Source: Corynebacterium sp. (lineage in GTDB: Bacteria; Actinomycetota; Actinomycetes; Mycobacteriales; Mycobacteriaceae). Taken from it: 64,000 nucleotides of DNA. The notes below the pieces were generated by a model that was not told the DNA's origin, did not search any database, and saw only the letters and a program-made list of their open reading frames with translations. Numbering within the stretch: the stretch's first letter is position 1; every line of letters starts with the position of its first letter. The stretch spans positions 186,001 to 250,000 of the forward strand of contig NZ_JAUNLP010000001.1 in the NCBI RefSeq assembly GCF_030532195.1. The letters are read 5' to 3'. Shown here one piece after another: positions 40,272-51,125 of this stretch. A program made the translations under genes and the position numbers.

Positions 40272-41453
40272 CTACTCCTCTTCGTTTTCGAGAAACTCGA
40301 TAACCGTGTGCGCGAATTGCTCGAGCTCTACAGCGCGGTCGTCGTCGCACTTTTGCGCGAATTGAGCGACGGCACGCGCGGTGTTGGCCATGTCGCGTCG
40401 CTCCAACGCCGAGCCTCCGAGCTGGGGTTTCAGATCGGAGCGGTCTTCATGGTCCACCCACAGTGCTTCCATGGGCGAGCCGAAGAACACGACCGTTGCT
40501 GAAATGAACAACCAGCCTACGAGTGCCGCTGCAATGAAGGCAAGCAGTCGGCGCTCATCGGTGCCGCGATACCACTGGTCGCGAATCTCCTCAATCCAAG
40601 CGCGAATGAAGACATCGACTTCCGCCTCCGTAGGGCGCTCCACAAAGACATGCAGCGGGAAGCCGGCAACAACGCTTGCGACATCAAAGAGCACATCTCG
40701 GTATCCGGCCCATTCGTAGTCGAGGAACTGGACTTTGTCGGCCAGCAGGATATTGTCAGGCGCCAGGTCAAATGGAGTAAAAGCGCGGTGCGTGCCCTTT
40801 TCAATCCGACGAGCAGCGTCTGCTCCAAACGAACGCACCGCGTCGGGAACGGCAATTCCAGAGCCCTCAAAAGCACGGATTCCAAAGTCAATCGCGTCGA
40901 CGATGCCCTTATCGCGCGCGTAGAGAGACTCGCCCTTGACCTTGTTCTTGGTCCACAGCCGACGGCGCAGAGTTTCAAAGCCCTCTTCACGGGTGTGCGT
41001 ATGAATGTGCATACGCCCCAACGAGGCGCCAAGTCCGCGGAATGCCCGAAGGCGGCGCTCTTCATCGCCGCTGATAAGAACATCGGCCAACGTATCGACC
41101 ACGCCGACATCACTCAGGACCAGCAACTGCCTGGATACGTCATACGCGAGCAGCTGTGGGCCCGGGCGAACGTCGTCAGGCAGTGTGTTGAGGAACTGGT
41201 ATGCCACTACCTCACGCAGGACGGCGGGGTCGATGCCCTCCGAGGCTGCGGGCATTTGCTTGACGACGGCGGTGCGCTCCTGCATGAACGGATTTGACCC
41301 GACTCGGACACGCACCACCAGGGCATTTGACTGGCCTGCAAGGATTTCGGGTTCAGACAGATTAGGTTTGCCGCCAAAGCGTGCTGACAGCAATTGTTCT
41401 GCGTCGGCTACGACTTGCTGCACAGCTTTTTCGTCGTCGTCCGAGTACTCCAT
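40272..41453 (-). CDS. Aminoglycoside-phosphotransferase-like kinase, function unknown
   Basis: The fold of the APH/choline kinase family is suggested by RTAVVKQMP (Lys of the nucleotide site), a Brenner-like [13 protein letters not shown] near 228 and the metal-binding [18 protein letters not shown]. The usual HxDxxxxN has Pro in place of His. A hydrophobic stretch [21 protein letters not shown] lies near 305-325. Downstream it is tightly linked to rarA. The ATG at 41453 with GAAAGG eight bases upstream is better than a TTG at 41468. The substrate cannot be inferred. Confidence 0.75.
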   Translation of the reverse strand: MEYSDDDEKAVQQVVADAEQLLSARFGGKPNLSEPEILAGQSNALVVRVRVGSNPFMQERTAVVKQMPAASEGIDPAVLREVVAYQFLNTLPDDVRPGPQLLAYDVSRQLLVLSDVGVVDTLADVLISGDEERRLRAFRGLGASLGRMHIHTHTREEGFETLRRRLWTKNKVKGESLYARDKGIVDAIDFGIRAFEGSGIAVPDAVRSFGADAARRIEKGTHRAFTPFDLAPDNILLADKVQFLDYEWAGYRDVLFDVASVVAGFPLHVFVERPTEAEVDVFIRAWIEEIRDQWYRGTDERRLLAFIAAALVGWLFISATVVFFGSPMEALWVDHEDRSDLKPQLGGSALERRDMANTARAVAQFAQKCDDDRAVELEQFAHTVIEFLENEEE

Positions 41454-41483
41454 TGAATGCCCTTTCAATGAGCCAGTCAGTCA

Positions 41484-41578
41484 GGCGATAAGGAAAGTGC
41501 GAAGTGGCCTCTTATCGCCTTTGTTCAGGGGCGCTTCGGCTCATGCGTGAGCCCGAGCCTTGCGCCCCTTCTTTTTGG
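41484..41578. terminator. Two stem-loops downstream of aspS
   Basis: First, a perfect 10-bp stem AGGCGATAAG/CTTATCGCCT (41484-41520 region) with an 18-base loop. Second, GGGGCGC (41528-41534) pairs with GCGCCCC (41562-41568) around an inner GGCTC/GAGCC stem, followed on the plus strand by TTCTTTTT. They separate aspS from the kinase-like gene. Neither has a T-run on the minus side, so termination efficiency for aspS is uncertain. Confidence 0.55.
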
Positions 41579-41586
41579 TGGTTGTC

Positions 41587-43416
41587 TTACTTAGCTTCGG
41601 TCTTTGCGTTACCTGCAGCAGCCTTCGCAGCCTCGGCCTTCGGCTTCGGCTTGAAGTCAATACCGGACTCCTTACGCTGCTGAGCGGTAATCGGAGTCGG
41701 AGCATCGGTCAGCGGATCGACGCCGCCGCCGGACTTCGGGAATGCAATCACTTCACGGATGGAGTCAACACCAGCCAGCAGGGACACGATGCGGTCCCAG
41801 CCGAATGCGATGCCGCCGTGCGGCGGAGCGCCGTACTGGAATGCGTCCAGCAGGAAGCCGAACTGCTCCTGTGCCTCTTCCTCACCGATGCCCATGACGT
41901 CGAAGACGCGCTTCTGAACGTCCGGACGGTGGATACGGATCGAGCCGCCACCGATCTCGTTGCCGTTGCAGACGATGTCGTAAGCGTAAGCAAGAGCGCT
42001 ACCCGGATCCTTATCGAAGGTATCCATGTGCTCCGGCTTCGGAGAGGTGAAGGCGTGGTGAACTGCAGTCCACTGAGAGTGGCCCAGTGCAACGTCACCG
42101 GAGGCGGTGGCATCTGCTGCAGGCTCGAACAGCGGTGCGTCGACGACCCAGGTGAAGGCCCAGTCGCCTTCCTTGATCAGGCCGAGCTTGTTGGCAATTT
42201 CACCGCGGGCAGCGCCCAGCAGTGCGCGGGAGCTCTTGGCGTCGCCTGCTGCGAAGAAGATACAGTCACCCGGCTTAGCGCCAACATGAGCGGCGATACC
42301 TTCGCGCTCTGCGTCGGTGATGTTCTTGGCGACCGGGCCGCCGAGGGTGCCATCCTCCTGAACCAGGATGTAGGCCAAGCCCTTAGCGCCGCGCTGACGG
42401 GCCCAATCTTGCCATGCGTCGAGCTGACGACGTGGCTGGGATGCGCCACCTTCCATGACAACTGCACCCACGTAGTCGTTCTGGAACACGCGGAAGGTGG
42501 TGTCCTTGAAGAACTCCGTGCAGTCCACCAACGGAATGTCGAAGCGCAGGTCCGGCTTGTCGGAACCGTACTTCTCCATGGCCTCCTTGAAGGTCATGCG
42601 CGGAATCGGAGTCTGCACAGTTACGCCAGCCTCAGCGAAGATGGCGACCAGAATTTCCTCAGCCAGAGCGATGACATCATCCTGGTCGACGAAGCTCATC
42701 TCAACGTCGAGCTGAGTGAACTCCGGCTGACGGTCAGCACGGAAGTCCTCATCGCGGTAACAGCGGGCAATCTGGTAATAGCGCTCCATGCCAGCGACCA
42801 TGAGCAGCTGCTTGAACAGCTGTGGCGACTGTGGCAGAGCGTAGAAAGTGCCCGGCTTCAGGCGAGCCGGAACCAGGAAGTCACGTGCGCCTTCCGGAGT
42901 GGAGCGCGTCAGAGTCGGAGTTTCGATCTCAGTGAAGTCGTGGCTGTCCAGAACCTTGCGGGCAGCGCGGTTGACGGCAGCGCGCAGACGCATAATCTTT
43001 GCCGGGCCCTCGCGGCGCAGGTCCAAGTAGCGGTACTTCAGGCGTGCCTCTTCACCGACGGTGCCAGAAGTTCCGACATCCTCCAACTGGAACGGAAGCG
43101 CAGCAGACTCATTGAGAATGGTCAAATCAGTGACGTTGACCTCAATTTCACCCGAGGCCAGGTTCGGGTTCTCCGAGCCCTCCGGGCGCTTCTCCACGAC
43201 ACCAGTGACCTGGATGCAGTACTCGCTGCGCAGGTGGTGAGCCCGCTCAGCGACCTCGCTGTTGCGGAACACGACCTGGGCGTAACCGGAGCGGTCACGC
43301 ATGTCAATGAAGATCACGCCACCGTGGTCGCGGCGGCGTCCGACCCATCCGGTCAGGGTTACTGTGCTGCCGGCGAGGTCAGCGCGGAGATCTCCGGCAA
43401 GATGCGTACGAAGCAC
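41587..43416 (-). CDS. aspS: Aspartyl-tRNA synthetase
   Basis: Charges tRNA-Asp, and probably tRNA-Asn as well if the organism uses the amidotransferase route. Bacterial-type 609-residue protein with the N-terminal OB domain ([22 protein letters not shown]), class II motif 2 ([20 protein letters not shown]), the bacterial GAD insertion (about 290-420) and motif 3 ([15 protein letters not shown]). It has a Lys/Ala-rich tail. The GTG at 43416 is preceded by GGAAGGA. Confidence 0.97.
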   Translation of the reverse strand: MLRTHLAGDLRADLAGSTVTLTGWVGRRRDHGGVIFIDMRDRSGYAQVVFRNSEVAERAHHLRSEYCIQVTGVVEKRPEGSENPNLASGEIEVNVTDLTILNESAALPFQLEDVGTSGTVGEEARLKYRYLDLRREGPAKIMRLRAAVNRAARKVLDSHDFTEIETPTLTRSTPEGARDFLVPARLKPGTFYALPQSPQLFKQLLMVAGMERYYQIARCYRDEDFRADRQPEFTQLDVEMSFVDQDDVIALAEEILVAIFAEAGVTVQTPIPRMTFKEAMEKYGSDKPDLRFDIPLVDCTEFFKDTTFRVFQNDYVGAVVMEGGASQPRRQLDAWQDWARQRGAKGLAYILVQEDGTLGGPVAKNITDAEREGIAAHVGAKPGDCIFFAAGDAKSSRALLGAARGEIANKLGLIKEGDWAFTWVVDAPLFEPAADATASGDVALGHSQWTAVHHAFTSPKPEHMDTFDKDPGSALAYAYDIVCNGNEIGGGSIRIHRPDVQKRVFDVMGIGEEEAQEQFGFLLDAFQYGAPPHGGIAFGWDRIVSLLAGVDSIREVIAFPKSGGGVDPLTDAPTPITAQQRKESGIDFKPKPKAEAAKAAAGNAKTEAK

Positions 43417-43584
43417 TGCGAATTGGTCCTTCCAAAATTGGTGCTATATGGATTAACGCTGAAGATAGCGGTTTCGTCCGTGTAGTCTACCTTGAAGCGC
43501 GGACACCTATACGACGACCCCGGTTAAATAACTTTTGCATTCATACCGAGTCACCGTAACGGCCAGTGCAATAGGCTATCAGTC

Positions 43585-44475
43585 ATGACCTTCCGGAATG
43601 ATTTTCAAAAGAGCTCGGCTCGCGCTGAACGCCGCAGCGGTGGCAGCGGCCGCACCATCGCCATCGGCGGCGGCAGCCTCGGCGGACTAGTCCTGATCGG
43701 GCTCTTCCTGCTTCTGGGCGGAGACCCCTCAGACCTCAATCAAATCACTGGTGTGCAGGGCGGCAATTCCCCCAACTCCGTCGAGCAAACAGCTTCCCAA
43801 GACAACTGCCAAACCGGCGCCGACGCCAATGAAAAAGTCGACTGCCGCGTCGAGTTCACCGGAATTTCCCTAGACCATGTCTGGTCGCAGCAGCTACCAG
43901 CTCAAGCCGGCATTGAATACACTCAGCCCAACTTGGTGCTGTTCTCGCAAGGCACCCGCACGGGCTGCGGTGCGGCGTCGTCATCAACAGGCCCGTTCTA
44001 CTGCCCCGCTGACGAAACCGCATACTTCGATGGAGACTTCTTCCACACCTTGGAGCAGATGGGTGGCGGCAACGGCCCGCTGGCTCAGGAGTACGTAGTA
44101 GCCCACGAGTTCGGCCACCACCTTCAAAAACTGGAAGGCACGCTGGGACTCAGTGACTACAACAACCCTGGCGCTGACTCCGATGCGGTGAAAATTGAGC
44201 TGCAGGCAGACTGCTACGCGGGCATTTGGGCGCACTACGCCGACAAGGGGCCGGATGCCATTTTGGAGCCGCTTTCCGACGAGCAGGTTGCTGACACCCT
44301 CAAGACGACCACGGCCATTGGCGATGACACCATTCAGCAGCACAGTGGTCAGGGCGTCCAGCCGGATTCCTGGACACATGGTTCTGCTGAGCAGCGCACC
44401 GAGTATTTCCTGACCGGATACAAGACCGGTCAGATGTCTCAGTGCGACACGCTGCAGCGTGGCGTATACCGCTAA
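43585..44475 (+). CDS. Membrane-anchored neutral zinc metallopeptidase (YpfJ family)
   Basis: One of the few plus-strand genes. The 296-residue protein has a basic N-terminus, one helix at about 26-45 (GGGSLGGLVLIGLFLLLGG) and an extracytoplasmic peptidase domain with the zinc motif HEFGHH and downstream Glu in ELQADCYAG. Four or more Cys suggest disulfides. The family is annotated as a predicted metalloprotease; the substrate is unknown. It is divergent from aspS, with a 168-base shared upstream region in which I see no clear promoters. Confidence 0.88.
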   Translation: MTFRNDFQKSSARAERRSGGSGRTIAIGGGSLGGLVLIGLFLLLGGDPSDLNQITGVQGGNSPNSVEQTASQDNCQTGADANEKVDCRVEFTGISLDHVWSQQLPAQAGIEYTQPNLVLFSQGTRTGCGAASSSTGPFYCPADETAYFDGDFFHTLEQMGGGNGPLAQEYVVAHEFGHHLQKLEGTLGLSDYNNPGADSDAVKIELQADCYAGIWAHYADKGPDAILEPLSDEQVADTLKTTTAIGDDTIQQHSGQGVQPDSWTHGSAEQRTEYFLTGYKTGQMSQCDTLQRGVYR

Positions 44476-44524
44476 AGCGCCGCAGCGCCAACTTGGCTCG
44501 TCAGACGGCCAATGTGATGCAGCG

Positions 44525-45808
44525 TTAGATGCGCGCCTGCAGTTCCTGCACCAGGTCGGCCAGCTTCACTGCGTGCTGCTCGTGAGATTCCAGGTTTTTG
44601 ACCTGAACCTCACCAGCGGCCAGCTCGGTCTCGCCGAGAACCAGTGCGAAGCGAGCACCTGCACGGTCGGCGCCCTTCATGGCGCCCTTGAGACCGCGAC
44701 CACCGTAGGACATATCAGTGCGGATACCAGCGCGACGCAGCTTGTTGATCTGAACTGCCATTTCGCGTGCAGCTTCCTCACCGAGAGCGACACCGTAGAC
44801 ATCAACGCGGCGACCATCGCTGGCCTGCTTGCCCTCTGCCTCAAGCGCTAGCAGAGCGCGGTCGACACCCAGGCCAAAGCCAATGCCGGAGAGCTCCTGC
44901 CCACCCAGCTGTGCCATGAGACCGTCATAGCGTCCACCACCGCCAATGCCGGACTGTGCGCCGAGACCGTCGTGAACGAACTCGAAGCACGTCTTGGTGT
45001 AGTAATCCAGGCCACGCACCATACGTGGGTTGATGGTGTACGGAATCTCCATGTCATCCAGCAGACCGGTAACTATCTCAAAGTGGCTGCGGGCACTATC
45101 TGACAGGTAGTCCAGCATCAAAGGCGCGTCGGCAAGCATCTCTTGCATTTCCGGACGCTTATCATCCAGTACGCGCAGCGGATTGATATCAGCGCGGTGG
45201 CGAGTCTCCTCATCGAGCGGCAAATCAAACAGAAATTCCTGCAGCTTCTTGCGGTATTCCGGGCGGCAGGTGTTATCGCCGAGGCTGGTTAGCTCAAGAC
45301 GGAATCCATCGAGACCGATGCCGCGGAAGCATGCGTCGGCAAGCGCGATAACCTCAGCGTCCAGCGCCGGGTCGTCCACGCCGATTGCCTCGACGCCGAC
45401 CTGCTGCAGCTGACGGTAACGACCGGCCTGCGGGCGCTCGTAGCGGAAGAAGGGGCCGGCGTACGACAGTTTGACCGGCAGCTGACCGCGATCGAGATTG
45501 TGCTCGATCACTGCGCGCATCACGCCCGCGGTGCCTTCGGGGCGCAGCGTAACGGAGCGATCGCCGCGGTCGGCGAAAGTGTACATCTCCTTGGTGACCA
45601 CATCGGTGGACTCACCCACGCCACGGGCAAACAGCCCTGTTTCCTCAAAGATTGGCAGCTCAATGTGCTCATAACCCGCCAGCCGAGCACGGTGCTGGAA
45701 AGAGTTACGCACCGCCTCGAATTCGCGGGATACCGGCGGGACGTAATCCGGCACACCCTTGGGCGCGGAGAATGGCTTCATCTTCTTTGGTTTCTGGCTA
45801 GAGTTCAC
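44525..45808 (-). CDS. hisS: Histidyl-tRNA synthetase
   Basis: Class II synthetase for tRNA-His. It has [12 protein letters not shown], motif 2 [29 protein letters not shown], the histidine loops [14 protein letters not shown] and GGGGRYDGL, and the anticodon-binding domain (about 330-427). 427 residues is normal. The GTG at 45808 has AGGTAGAG upstream; an ATG nine codons in is an alternative. It is convergent with the metallopeptidase gene. Confidence 0.97.
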   Translation of the reverse strand: MNSSQKPKKMKPFSAPKGVPDYVPPVSREFEAVRNSFQHRARLAGYEHIELPIFEETGLFARGVGESTDVVTKEMYTFADRGDRSVTLRPEGTAGVMRAVIEHNLDRGQLPVKLSYAGPFFRYERPQAGRYRQLQQVGVEAIGVDDPALDAEVIALADACFRGIGLDGFRLELTSLGDNTCRPEYRKKLQEFLFDLPLDEETRHRADINPLRVLDDKRPEMQEMLADAPLMLDYLSDSARSHFEIVTGLLDDMEIPYTINPRMVRGLDYYTKTCFEFVHDGLGAQSGIGGGGRYDGLMAQLGGQELSGIGFGLGVDRALLALEAEGKQASDGRRVDVYGVALGEEAAREMAVQINKLRRAGIRTDMSYGGRGLKGAMKGADRAGARFALVLGETELAAGEVQVKNLESHEQHAVKLADLVQELQARI

Positions 45809-45851
45809 TCCGCTTACTCTACCTGCCGCACATGGCGACGTGTCAGCCAGG

Positions 45852-46523
45852 CTAGGTCAGTTCCTGCAGAAACGGGTTGGTCGCGCGCTCATCGCCTATC
45901 GACGAGGCGGGTCCGTGCCCCGGAAGAATCATGAGCTCATCCGGCAGTGGCAAGACCTTATTCTTCAGAGACTGCTGCATCTGCTCAGGATTGCTGCCTG
46001 GAAGGTCCGTGCGCCCCACAGAACCCTGGAACAACACATCACCACTGAAGACGAGTTCATCGCTGCCATCGGATGCGCGGAGCATAACGCATCCCGGCGA
46101 GTGACCAGGGGCGTGAATGACCTCGAAGTTCAAGCCACCCCACTTTACTTCATCACCATCGACGTACGTTTCAGCCTCCGAGTAGGCCTGCATATTATCG
46201 ACATCAAACAGCTGCGCGAACTGCGACGCACCAATCTTTGGATTGGCCAGCATGAAATTGTCTTCAGGGTGAATGAGAACTGGGATATCCCAGTGAGCCG
46301 CAGCCTGCGCCACGTCACGAATGTGGTCGATATGACCGTGGGTCAGCAGAATGGCCTCGGGCTTCCAGTTGCGCTTTTCCACCTCAGCACGAACAACGTC
46401 AAATGCTCCCATGCCGGGGTCAATGATTACGCATGGTGTCGCAAGCTCGTCCATTTTCGGAGCGCCAGTGGCGACATAGCAGTTGGTCTGGAACGGGCCG
46501 GCTGCAAATCCAAATATCTCCAT
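45852..46523 (-). CDS. Glyoxalase II-like metallo-beta-lactamase-fold hydrolase
   Basis: The binuclear zinc motif THGHIDHI near 60, [27 protein letters not shown] and ILPGHGP are intact in 223 residues, as in the GloB-like hydrolases commonly found between ppi/rel and hisS in actinobacteria. A thioester substrate is likely, but hydroxyacylglutathione itself is unlikely in a mycothiol-using genus. The ATG at 46523 lacks a good Shine-Dalgarno and follows TAGAAT by eight bases, so the transcript may be leaderless. Confidence 0.9.
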   Translation of the reverse strand: MEIFGFAAGPFQTNCYVATGAPKMDELATPCVIIDPGMGAFDVVRAEVEKRNWKPEAILLTHGHIDHIRDVAQAAAHWDIPVLIHPEDNFMLANPKIGASQFAQLFDVDNMQAYSEAETYVDGDEVKWGGLNFEVIHAPGHSPGCVMLRASDGSDELVFSGDVLFQGSVGRTDLPGSNPEQMQQSLKNKVLPLPDELMILPGHGPASSIGDERATNPFLQELT

Positions 46524-46565
46524 GCCGACCCATTCTATAGATTCTCAACCTGCACTGAGGCCATA

Positions 46566-46602
46566 CGAAGTACATCCGAAGACCATTCGAAGAACATCCG
46601 AA
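46566..46602. promoter_or_regulatory. Direct repeat between the hydrolase and membrane-protein genes
   Basis: Two 15-mers CGAAGwACATCCGAA (46566-46580 and 46588-46602, one mismatch) repeat with a 22-base period, with the palindrome TTCGAA between them. They lie in the 186-base divergent spacer. Two-turn phasing suggests a regulator site; no partner is identified. Confidence 0.4.
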
Positions 46603-46709
46603 CGTAAATTTTTCTACGCTGTTAAGGTCTTGCTAAAACATCGGCTGCCGCTTGGTGATGCTCGTAGAACTGTTCATTGGCAATTGGAACCAACACGAAT
46701 GGAATTTCT

Positions 46710-47027
46710 ATGAAGATTGCGTACTACCTCACCGGCGCTGCCCTGCTGATGGCGGCCGTGGGATTCGGCATGACCGGCCACCTCCAGATCTCCGCCATCA
46801 TTTCTGCTATCGCCGCGTTTGTCGCCTGGCTGGGCTATCGCGATAGTCGCACCACTGATCAGGCAGTTGAAGCCGCTGGTCGAAGTAGGAGCTGCATCAC
46901 TCCGGAAAAGGTCAAAAAGCACCGTCGTCAGCACCCCGGTGTCGGCATCATGGAGGCCGTCGAAGCTCTACGAGAACAATCCACTCACACCTTCCCTACG
47001 TTCATTGGCCTGTCATCTCGCAAATGA
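46710..47027 (+). CDS. Small two-helix membrane protein, unknown family
   Basis: The 105-residue product has two hydrophobic helices (about 5-22 and 27-46) and a basic cytoplasmic tail with ITPEKVKKHRRQHPGVGIMEAVEALREQ, which reads as a genuine amphipathic domain. The ATG at 46710 has GGAAT five bases upstream; an in-frame ATG at 46677 is less likely. It stands alone on the plus strand upstream of ppi and is divergent from the hydrolase gene. Confidence 0.65.
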   Translation: MKIAYYLTGAALLMAAVGFGMTGHLQISAIISAIAAFVAWLGYRDSRTTDQAVEAAGRSRSCITPEKVKKHRRQHPGVGIMEAVEALREQSTHTFPTFIGLSSRK

Positions 47028-47178
47028 TGAGGCGTTGCGGGCATAATGGTCGTTTGTGTATGCGAGAAGTGACGGAGTGAGCTAATTGCTCTTCCTCGGT
47101 CATTTCGATGGGCAGGCTTGTCGCCTTGGTGATGATGTCACCGGCAACAGACGACTTAATAGATACGGAGAGTAACTA

Positions 47179-48057
47179 GTGGCCAACAATGAACAAAGGC
47201 GCAAAGATGCGATGCGGACGCTGGAGCGCGAACTAAAGCGCCGCGACCGTGCCGAGAAGCTGAAGCCTCTGGGCGTTGTCGTGACCACGCTGGCAATCCT
47301 GGTGGTTATCGGCGGTGGCATCTACCTGCTGACGACAGCAGGTAGCGCTGACGACAACCAGGCAGCCGATCAGTCCTCTGAGACCTCCGTTGAGCCAGTT
47401 GCGCTGGAGGCTACCCCGGTCAGCGGTGAGAAGGTTCCGATGAGCCGCACTACCGCTCTGCCGGAGACCGTCACCTGTGAGTACCCGGATGACGGCCAGG
47501 CTTCCAAGGACATTGACAAGCCAGCCACCGACAATGTTCCGGCCACTGGCACTGTCACGGTCACTCTGAACACCAACCAGGGCGAAATTCCGATGGAGCT
47601 CGACCGCTCCGTCTCACCATGTGGTGTCAACGCTATCGAGCACATGGCTAAGTCTGGCTACTTTGATGACAGCGTCTGCCACCGCATTACCGGTGGTGGC
47701 CTGAATGTCCTGCAGTGTGGTGACCCGACGGGCACCGGTACCGGTGGTCCGGGATTCAAGTTCGCTGGCGAATGGCCGGTCAAGGACGCCGACCTGGATC
47801 CCAACACCCCGCTGGTCTACCCGAAGGGTTCCATCGCAATGGCTAACCCGAGCGATCCGGATGCCAACGGCAGCCAGTTCTTCCTCAACTGGGCTGATTC
47901 CCAGCTGCCACCGCAGTACACCCTGCTGGGTTCGATGACTGATGACGGCACCAAGACCGTTGAGAAGATTGCCAAGAACGGTATCGAAGGCGGCGGCACC
48001 TCTGACGGCAAGCCGGCCAAGGAAGTGAAGATCGAGAAGGCCAAGGTCTCTGAGTAA
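47179..48057 (+). CDS. Membrane-anchored cyclophilin-type peptidyl-prolyl isomerase
   Basis: Folds extracytoplasmic proteins. It has a charged cytoplasmic N-terminus (1-30), one helix at about 31-53, a Ser/Thr/Pro-rich linker and a cyclophilin domain (about 125-290) with TVTLNTNQGEIPMELD, HMAKSGYFDDSVCHRIT, GTGTGGPGFKF and GSQFFLNWADS. Cys near 99, 148, 167 and 180 could form disulfides. The GTG at 47179 has GGAGAG six bases upstream. The rel-ppi-hydrolase-hisS neighbourhood is conserved. Confidence 0.92.
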   Translation: MANNEQRRKDAMRTLERELKRRDRAEKLKPLGVVVTTLAILVVIGGGIYLLTTAGSADDNQAADQSSETSVEPVALEATPVSGEKVPMSRTTALPETVTCEYPDDGQASKDIDKPATDNVPATGTVTVTLNTNQGEIPMELDRSVSPCGVNAIEHMAKSGYFDDSVCHRITGGGLNVLQCGDPTGTGTGGPGFKFAGEWPVKDADLDPNTPLVYPKGSIAMANPSDPDANGSQFFLNWADSQLPPQYTLLGSMTDDGTKTVEKIAKNGIEGGGTSDGKPAKEVKIEKAKVSE

Positions 48058-48070
48058 ATTCGGTCTCCGC

Positions 48071-48117
48071 GAAAGCCCTGGATGGAGTCTTGTGAATTGA
48101 CTCCTCCAGGGCTCTTT
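48071..48117. terminator. Bidirectional terminator between ppi and rel
   Basis: AGCCCTGGATGGAGTC (48074-48089) pairs with GACTCCTCCAGGGCT (48099-48113) with one bulge and a 9-base loop, flanked by GAAAG and CTTTC. It lies between two convergent genes, 14 bases beyond the ppi stop and about 90 beyond the rel stop. Confidence 0.85.
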
Positions 48118-48206
48118 CGTGCCTAATGTAGGTCCCACACGACACAGGAGGACACCGAAGCCCTCCGCGCGGTTAGGCCGGCAACCAGGCGGACGTCGTC
48201 AAGCGA

Positions 48207-50468
48207 TTACTGACCAGAGGTGACGCGGTAGACATCGAAGACTCCCTCGACGCCGCGCAGAACATTGATGATGTAGCCCATCTGCTTGGTGTCGGAGACT
48301 TCGAAGCTGAACCGCATGACTGCGACGCGATCTTCTGCTGTGTGAGAGGTGGTCGACAGAATTGAGACCTTCTGATCGGAGATGACGCGGGTGATTTCCG
48401 ACAGCAGACCGTGACGGTCGAGTGCCTCAATTTGCACGGTAACCATGAAGACGGCGCCGGACGAATCCGTGGCCCACGACACATCAATGATGCGTTCGGG
48501 CTCTTCGTGTAGCTTGTCCGCGTTCGTGCAGTCTGTTCGGTGCACGCTGACACCGCCACCGCGGGTGACGAAGCCGAAGATGGAGTCGCCCGGCACCGGC
48601 GTACAGCATTTCGCGAGCTTGGCAGCCATGTCCGCACTGCCGGCAACGAGCACACCGGTGCTGTCCGCACGACGGGCAGTGTTCGCAACCTGCATCTTCG
48701 ACAGCGGTGTGCGCTCGGCCAACTGATCTTCAGCATCATCGGCACTGGAGAACTGCGCGACCAGCCGATTGGTCACATGCTGTGCAGAGACCTGCCCTTT
48801 ACCAATAGCGGTGTAGAGCGCATCGACGTCGGCGTAATGCAGCTCCGAGGCAATCTGCTTGATTGAGGCGGGCGTAAACAGGCGGTGCATAGGCAGTCCA
48901 CCGCGCTGCACTTCAGCGGCCAGCGCATCGCGGCCGGCATCGAGCGCCTCTTCCCTACGCTCCTTGGCAAACCACTGACGAATCTTCGCCTTCGCGCGCG
49001 GAGTCTTAACAAACTTCTCCCAGTCCTTTGACGGCCCGGAATGAGCGTCCTTGGACGTGAAAATTTCCACGCGATCGCCGGTCTTCAGCGGCGATTCCAG
49101 CGCCACCAACTTGCCGTTGACCTTGGCACCAATACAGCGGTGACCGACCTCGGTGTGCACCGCGTAGGCAAAGTCCACCGGAGTGGAGTCCGTAGGCAGA
49201 GTAATGACATCGCCCTTCGGGGTGAAGGCAAAAATCTCGGTTACCGAGAGGTCATAGCGCAGCGAATCCAAAAACTCGTTGGGGTCGGCTGCCTCACGCT
49301 GCCAATCCAGCAGCTGACGCATCCACGCCATCTGATCGACTTCAGCGGAGTCTCCCTTGTGAGAGCCCTTGGTTTCCTTATAACGCCAATGCGCGGCAAT
49401 GCCGTACTCAGCGTTGTAATGCATTTCGTGGGTACGAATCTGCACTTCCAATGGCGCGCCACCCGGGCCAATCACCGTTGTGTGCAGCGACTGGTAGACG
49501 CCGAAACGCGGCGCGGAGATATAGTCCTTGAACCTGCCAGGCATCGGCTTGAACAGCGAGTGCACAGCACCCATCGCGGCGTAGCAGTCCTTGGTGGTAT
49601 CCACCAAGACACGCAAGCCCACCAAGTCAAAGATCTCGTCGAACTCGTGGCCGCGCACCATCATCTTCTGGTAAATCGACCAGTAGTGCTTCGGCCGTCC
49701 CTGGACCTCAGCCGAAATGTGCGACTCCTTGAGCTCCTTGCGAATAATGTCGGAGACCTCTTGGATATAGCGATCGCGCTGGGGTGCGCGATCGGCGACA
49801 AGGCGCACAATCTCGTCATACTTCTTCGGGTACAAAATGGCGAAGGAGAGGTCTTCCAACTCCCACTTCACACTGGCCATACCCAGGCGGTGCGCCAACG
49901 GAGCGATAACTTCGAGTGTTTCGCGGGCCTTCTTAGCCTGCTTCTCGGGTGGCAAAAAGCGCATCGTGCGCATATTGTGCAGGCGGTCCGCGACCTTGAT
50001 AACCAGCACACGTGGATCCTGGCTCATGGCGATAATCATCTTGCGGACTGTTTCTGCTTCCGCAGCAGAACCGAGCGCGACCTTGTCCAACTTGGTCACG
50101 CCATCAACCAGTCGAGCTACCTCCGGGCCAAAGTCCTTTTCCAAGTCTGCCAGCGTGTAGTCGGTGTCCTCGACGGTGTCGTGCAACAGTGCTGCCACCA
50201 GCGTGGTGGTATCCATGCCAATTTCGGCGGCAATAGTCGCAACAGCCAGCGGGTGAGTAATGTACGGCTCACCGGACTTGCGGTACACGCCCTCGTGCAG
50301 GCGCTCAGCGGTGTCGTAGGCGCGCTGCAGCACGGCCAAATCCGCGCGTGGATGCACCTGTCGGTGCACCGCCACCAGCGGATCGAGCACCGGACGAATA
50401 CGTGTCCGGTTACCAGTGAGGCTTCGCGCTAAGCGCGCACCATACCGACGTGCAGGCCCATCAGCCAT
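48207..50468 (-). CDS. rel: Bifunctional (p)ppGpp synthetase/hydrolase
   Basis: Makes and degrades the stringent-response alarmone. The 753-residue protein has the HD hydrolase (about 35-190, with the intact [10 protein letters not shown] and [11 protein letters not shown]), the synthetase domain (about 235-355, [20 protein letters not shown]), the TGS domain (about 415-475), a zinc-finger-like KCCTPVPGD segment and a C-terminal ACT domain. The intact HD points to a bifunctional Rel. It is eight bases downstream of apt. Confidence 0.97.
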   Translation of the reverse strand: MADGPARRYGARLARSLTGNRTRIRPVLDPLVAVHRQVHPRADLAVLQRAYDTAERLHEGVYRKSGEPYITHPLAVATIAAEIGMDTTTLVAALLHDTVEDTDYTLADLEKDFGPEVARLVDGVTKLDKVALGSAAEAETVRKMIIAMSQDPRVLVIKVADRLHNMRTMRFLPPEKQAKKARETLEVIAPLAHRLGMASVKWELEDLSFAILYPKKYDEIVRLVADRAPQRDRYIQEVSDIIRKELKESHISAEVQGRPKHYWSIYQKMMVRGHEFDEIFDLVGLRVLVDTTKDCYAAMGAVHSLFKPMPGRFKDYISAPRFGVYQSLHTTVIGPGGAPLEVQIRTHEMHYNAEYGIAAHWRYKETKGSHKGDSAEVDQMAWMRQLLDWQREAADPNEFLDSLRYDLSVTEIFAFTPKGDVITLPTDSTPVDFAYAVHTEVGHRCIGAKVNGKLVALESPLKTGDRVEIFTSKDAHSGPSKDWEKFVKTPRAKAKIRQWFAKERREEALDAGRDALAAEVQRGGLPMHRLFTPASIKQIASELHYADVDALYTAIGKGQVSAQHVTNRLVAQFSSADDAEDQLAERTPLSKMQVANTARRADSTGVLVAGSADMAAKLAKCCTPVPGDSIFGFVTRGGGVSVHRTDCTNADKLHEEPERIIDVSWATDSSGAVFMVTVQIEALDRHGLLSEITRVISDQKVSILSTTSHTAEDRVAVMRFSFEVSDTKQMGYIINVLRGVEGVFDVYRVTSGQ

Positions 50469-50475
50469 CGCTCAT

Positions 50476-51012
50476 TCACTCCTCGTTAACGACAAACACG
50501 GGAAGATCAGCGAACTTCTCCCGAGCGCCCAAGCCCTGGACTTCCAGAACAGTGCACAGGCCTGTGACTTCAGCCCCGGAGTGCTCTAGCAGCTTTCGAG
50601 CCGCTGCCATGGTGCCACCAGTTGCGAGCACATCATCAACGAGGACTACCCTCTTGCCCTTCAGCTCCATGCCATCGGCCGGAATCTCCAGTGCTGCCGT
50701 GCCGTACTCCAAGTCATATTCCTCGGTCAGCACCGGCGGCGGCAGCTTGCCCTTCTTTCGAACAGCCAGTACCCCCAGTCCCAGCTTGTATGCCACGGCC
50801 GAGCCCAGCAGGAAGCCACGCGCATCCAGACTGCCGATACAGTCGGCACCGAATTCTTCCACCTTCTCGGCGATTTCATCCACGATGAGCGCGAATGCAT
50901 CTGCGTCGGCAAGCGCAGGCATCAAGTCCTCGAAGAGGACACCTTCGACGGGAAAATCAGGTACGAGGCGAATCTTGTCCTTCAACGCCTCTCGCGCGTG
51001 TGCATACGACAC
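50476..51012 (-). CDS. apt: Adenine phosphoribosyltransferase
   Basis: Salvages adenine to AMP. The PRPP loop [22 protein letters not shown] near 120, the [13 protein letters not shown] region and [29 protein letters not shown] are present in 178 residues. The GTG at 51012 has AAAGGAG upstream. The Shine-Dalgarno begins only a few bases after a terminator T-run, so apt depends on readthrough or a promoter overlapping that hairpin. It precedes rel in a purine and alarmone pair. Confidence 0.96.
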   Translation of the reverse strand: MSYAHAREALKDKIRLVPDFPVEGVLFEDLMPALADADAFALIVDEIAEKVEEFGADCIGSLDARGFLLGSAVAYKLGLGVLAVRKKGKLPPPVLTEEYDLEYGTAALEIPADGMELKGKRVVLVDDVLATGGTMAAARKLLEHSGAEVTGLCTVLEVQGLGAREKFADLPVFVVNEE

Positions 51013-51033
51013 AGGTTTAAGCTCCTTTTAAGG

Positions 51034-51072
51034 AAAAGCAAAAGTGCGGGTACCTGTCAACGATACCCGCAC
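51034..51072 (-). terminator. Intrinsic terminator between secF and apt
   Basis: A perfect 9-bp stem, GTGCGGGTA (51044-51052) with TACCCGCAC (51064-51072), has an 11-base loop and on the minus strand is followed by TTTTGCTTTT. Only about 20 bases separate it from the apt start. Confidence 0.85.
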
Positions 51073-51125
51073 TGTGCGTTTTGAAAGTAGTTTCACCCCT
51101 ATCTCACGGGGCGCACACCTTGTAT

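Noticed and set aside
41560..43485. 641-codon plus-strand open frame opposite aspS
   Set aside because: Antisense shadow of aspS; no Shine-Dalgarno and no family resemblance.
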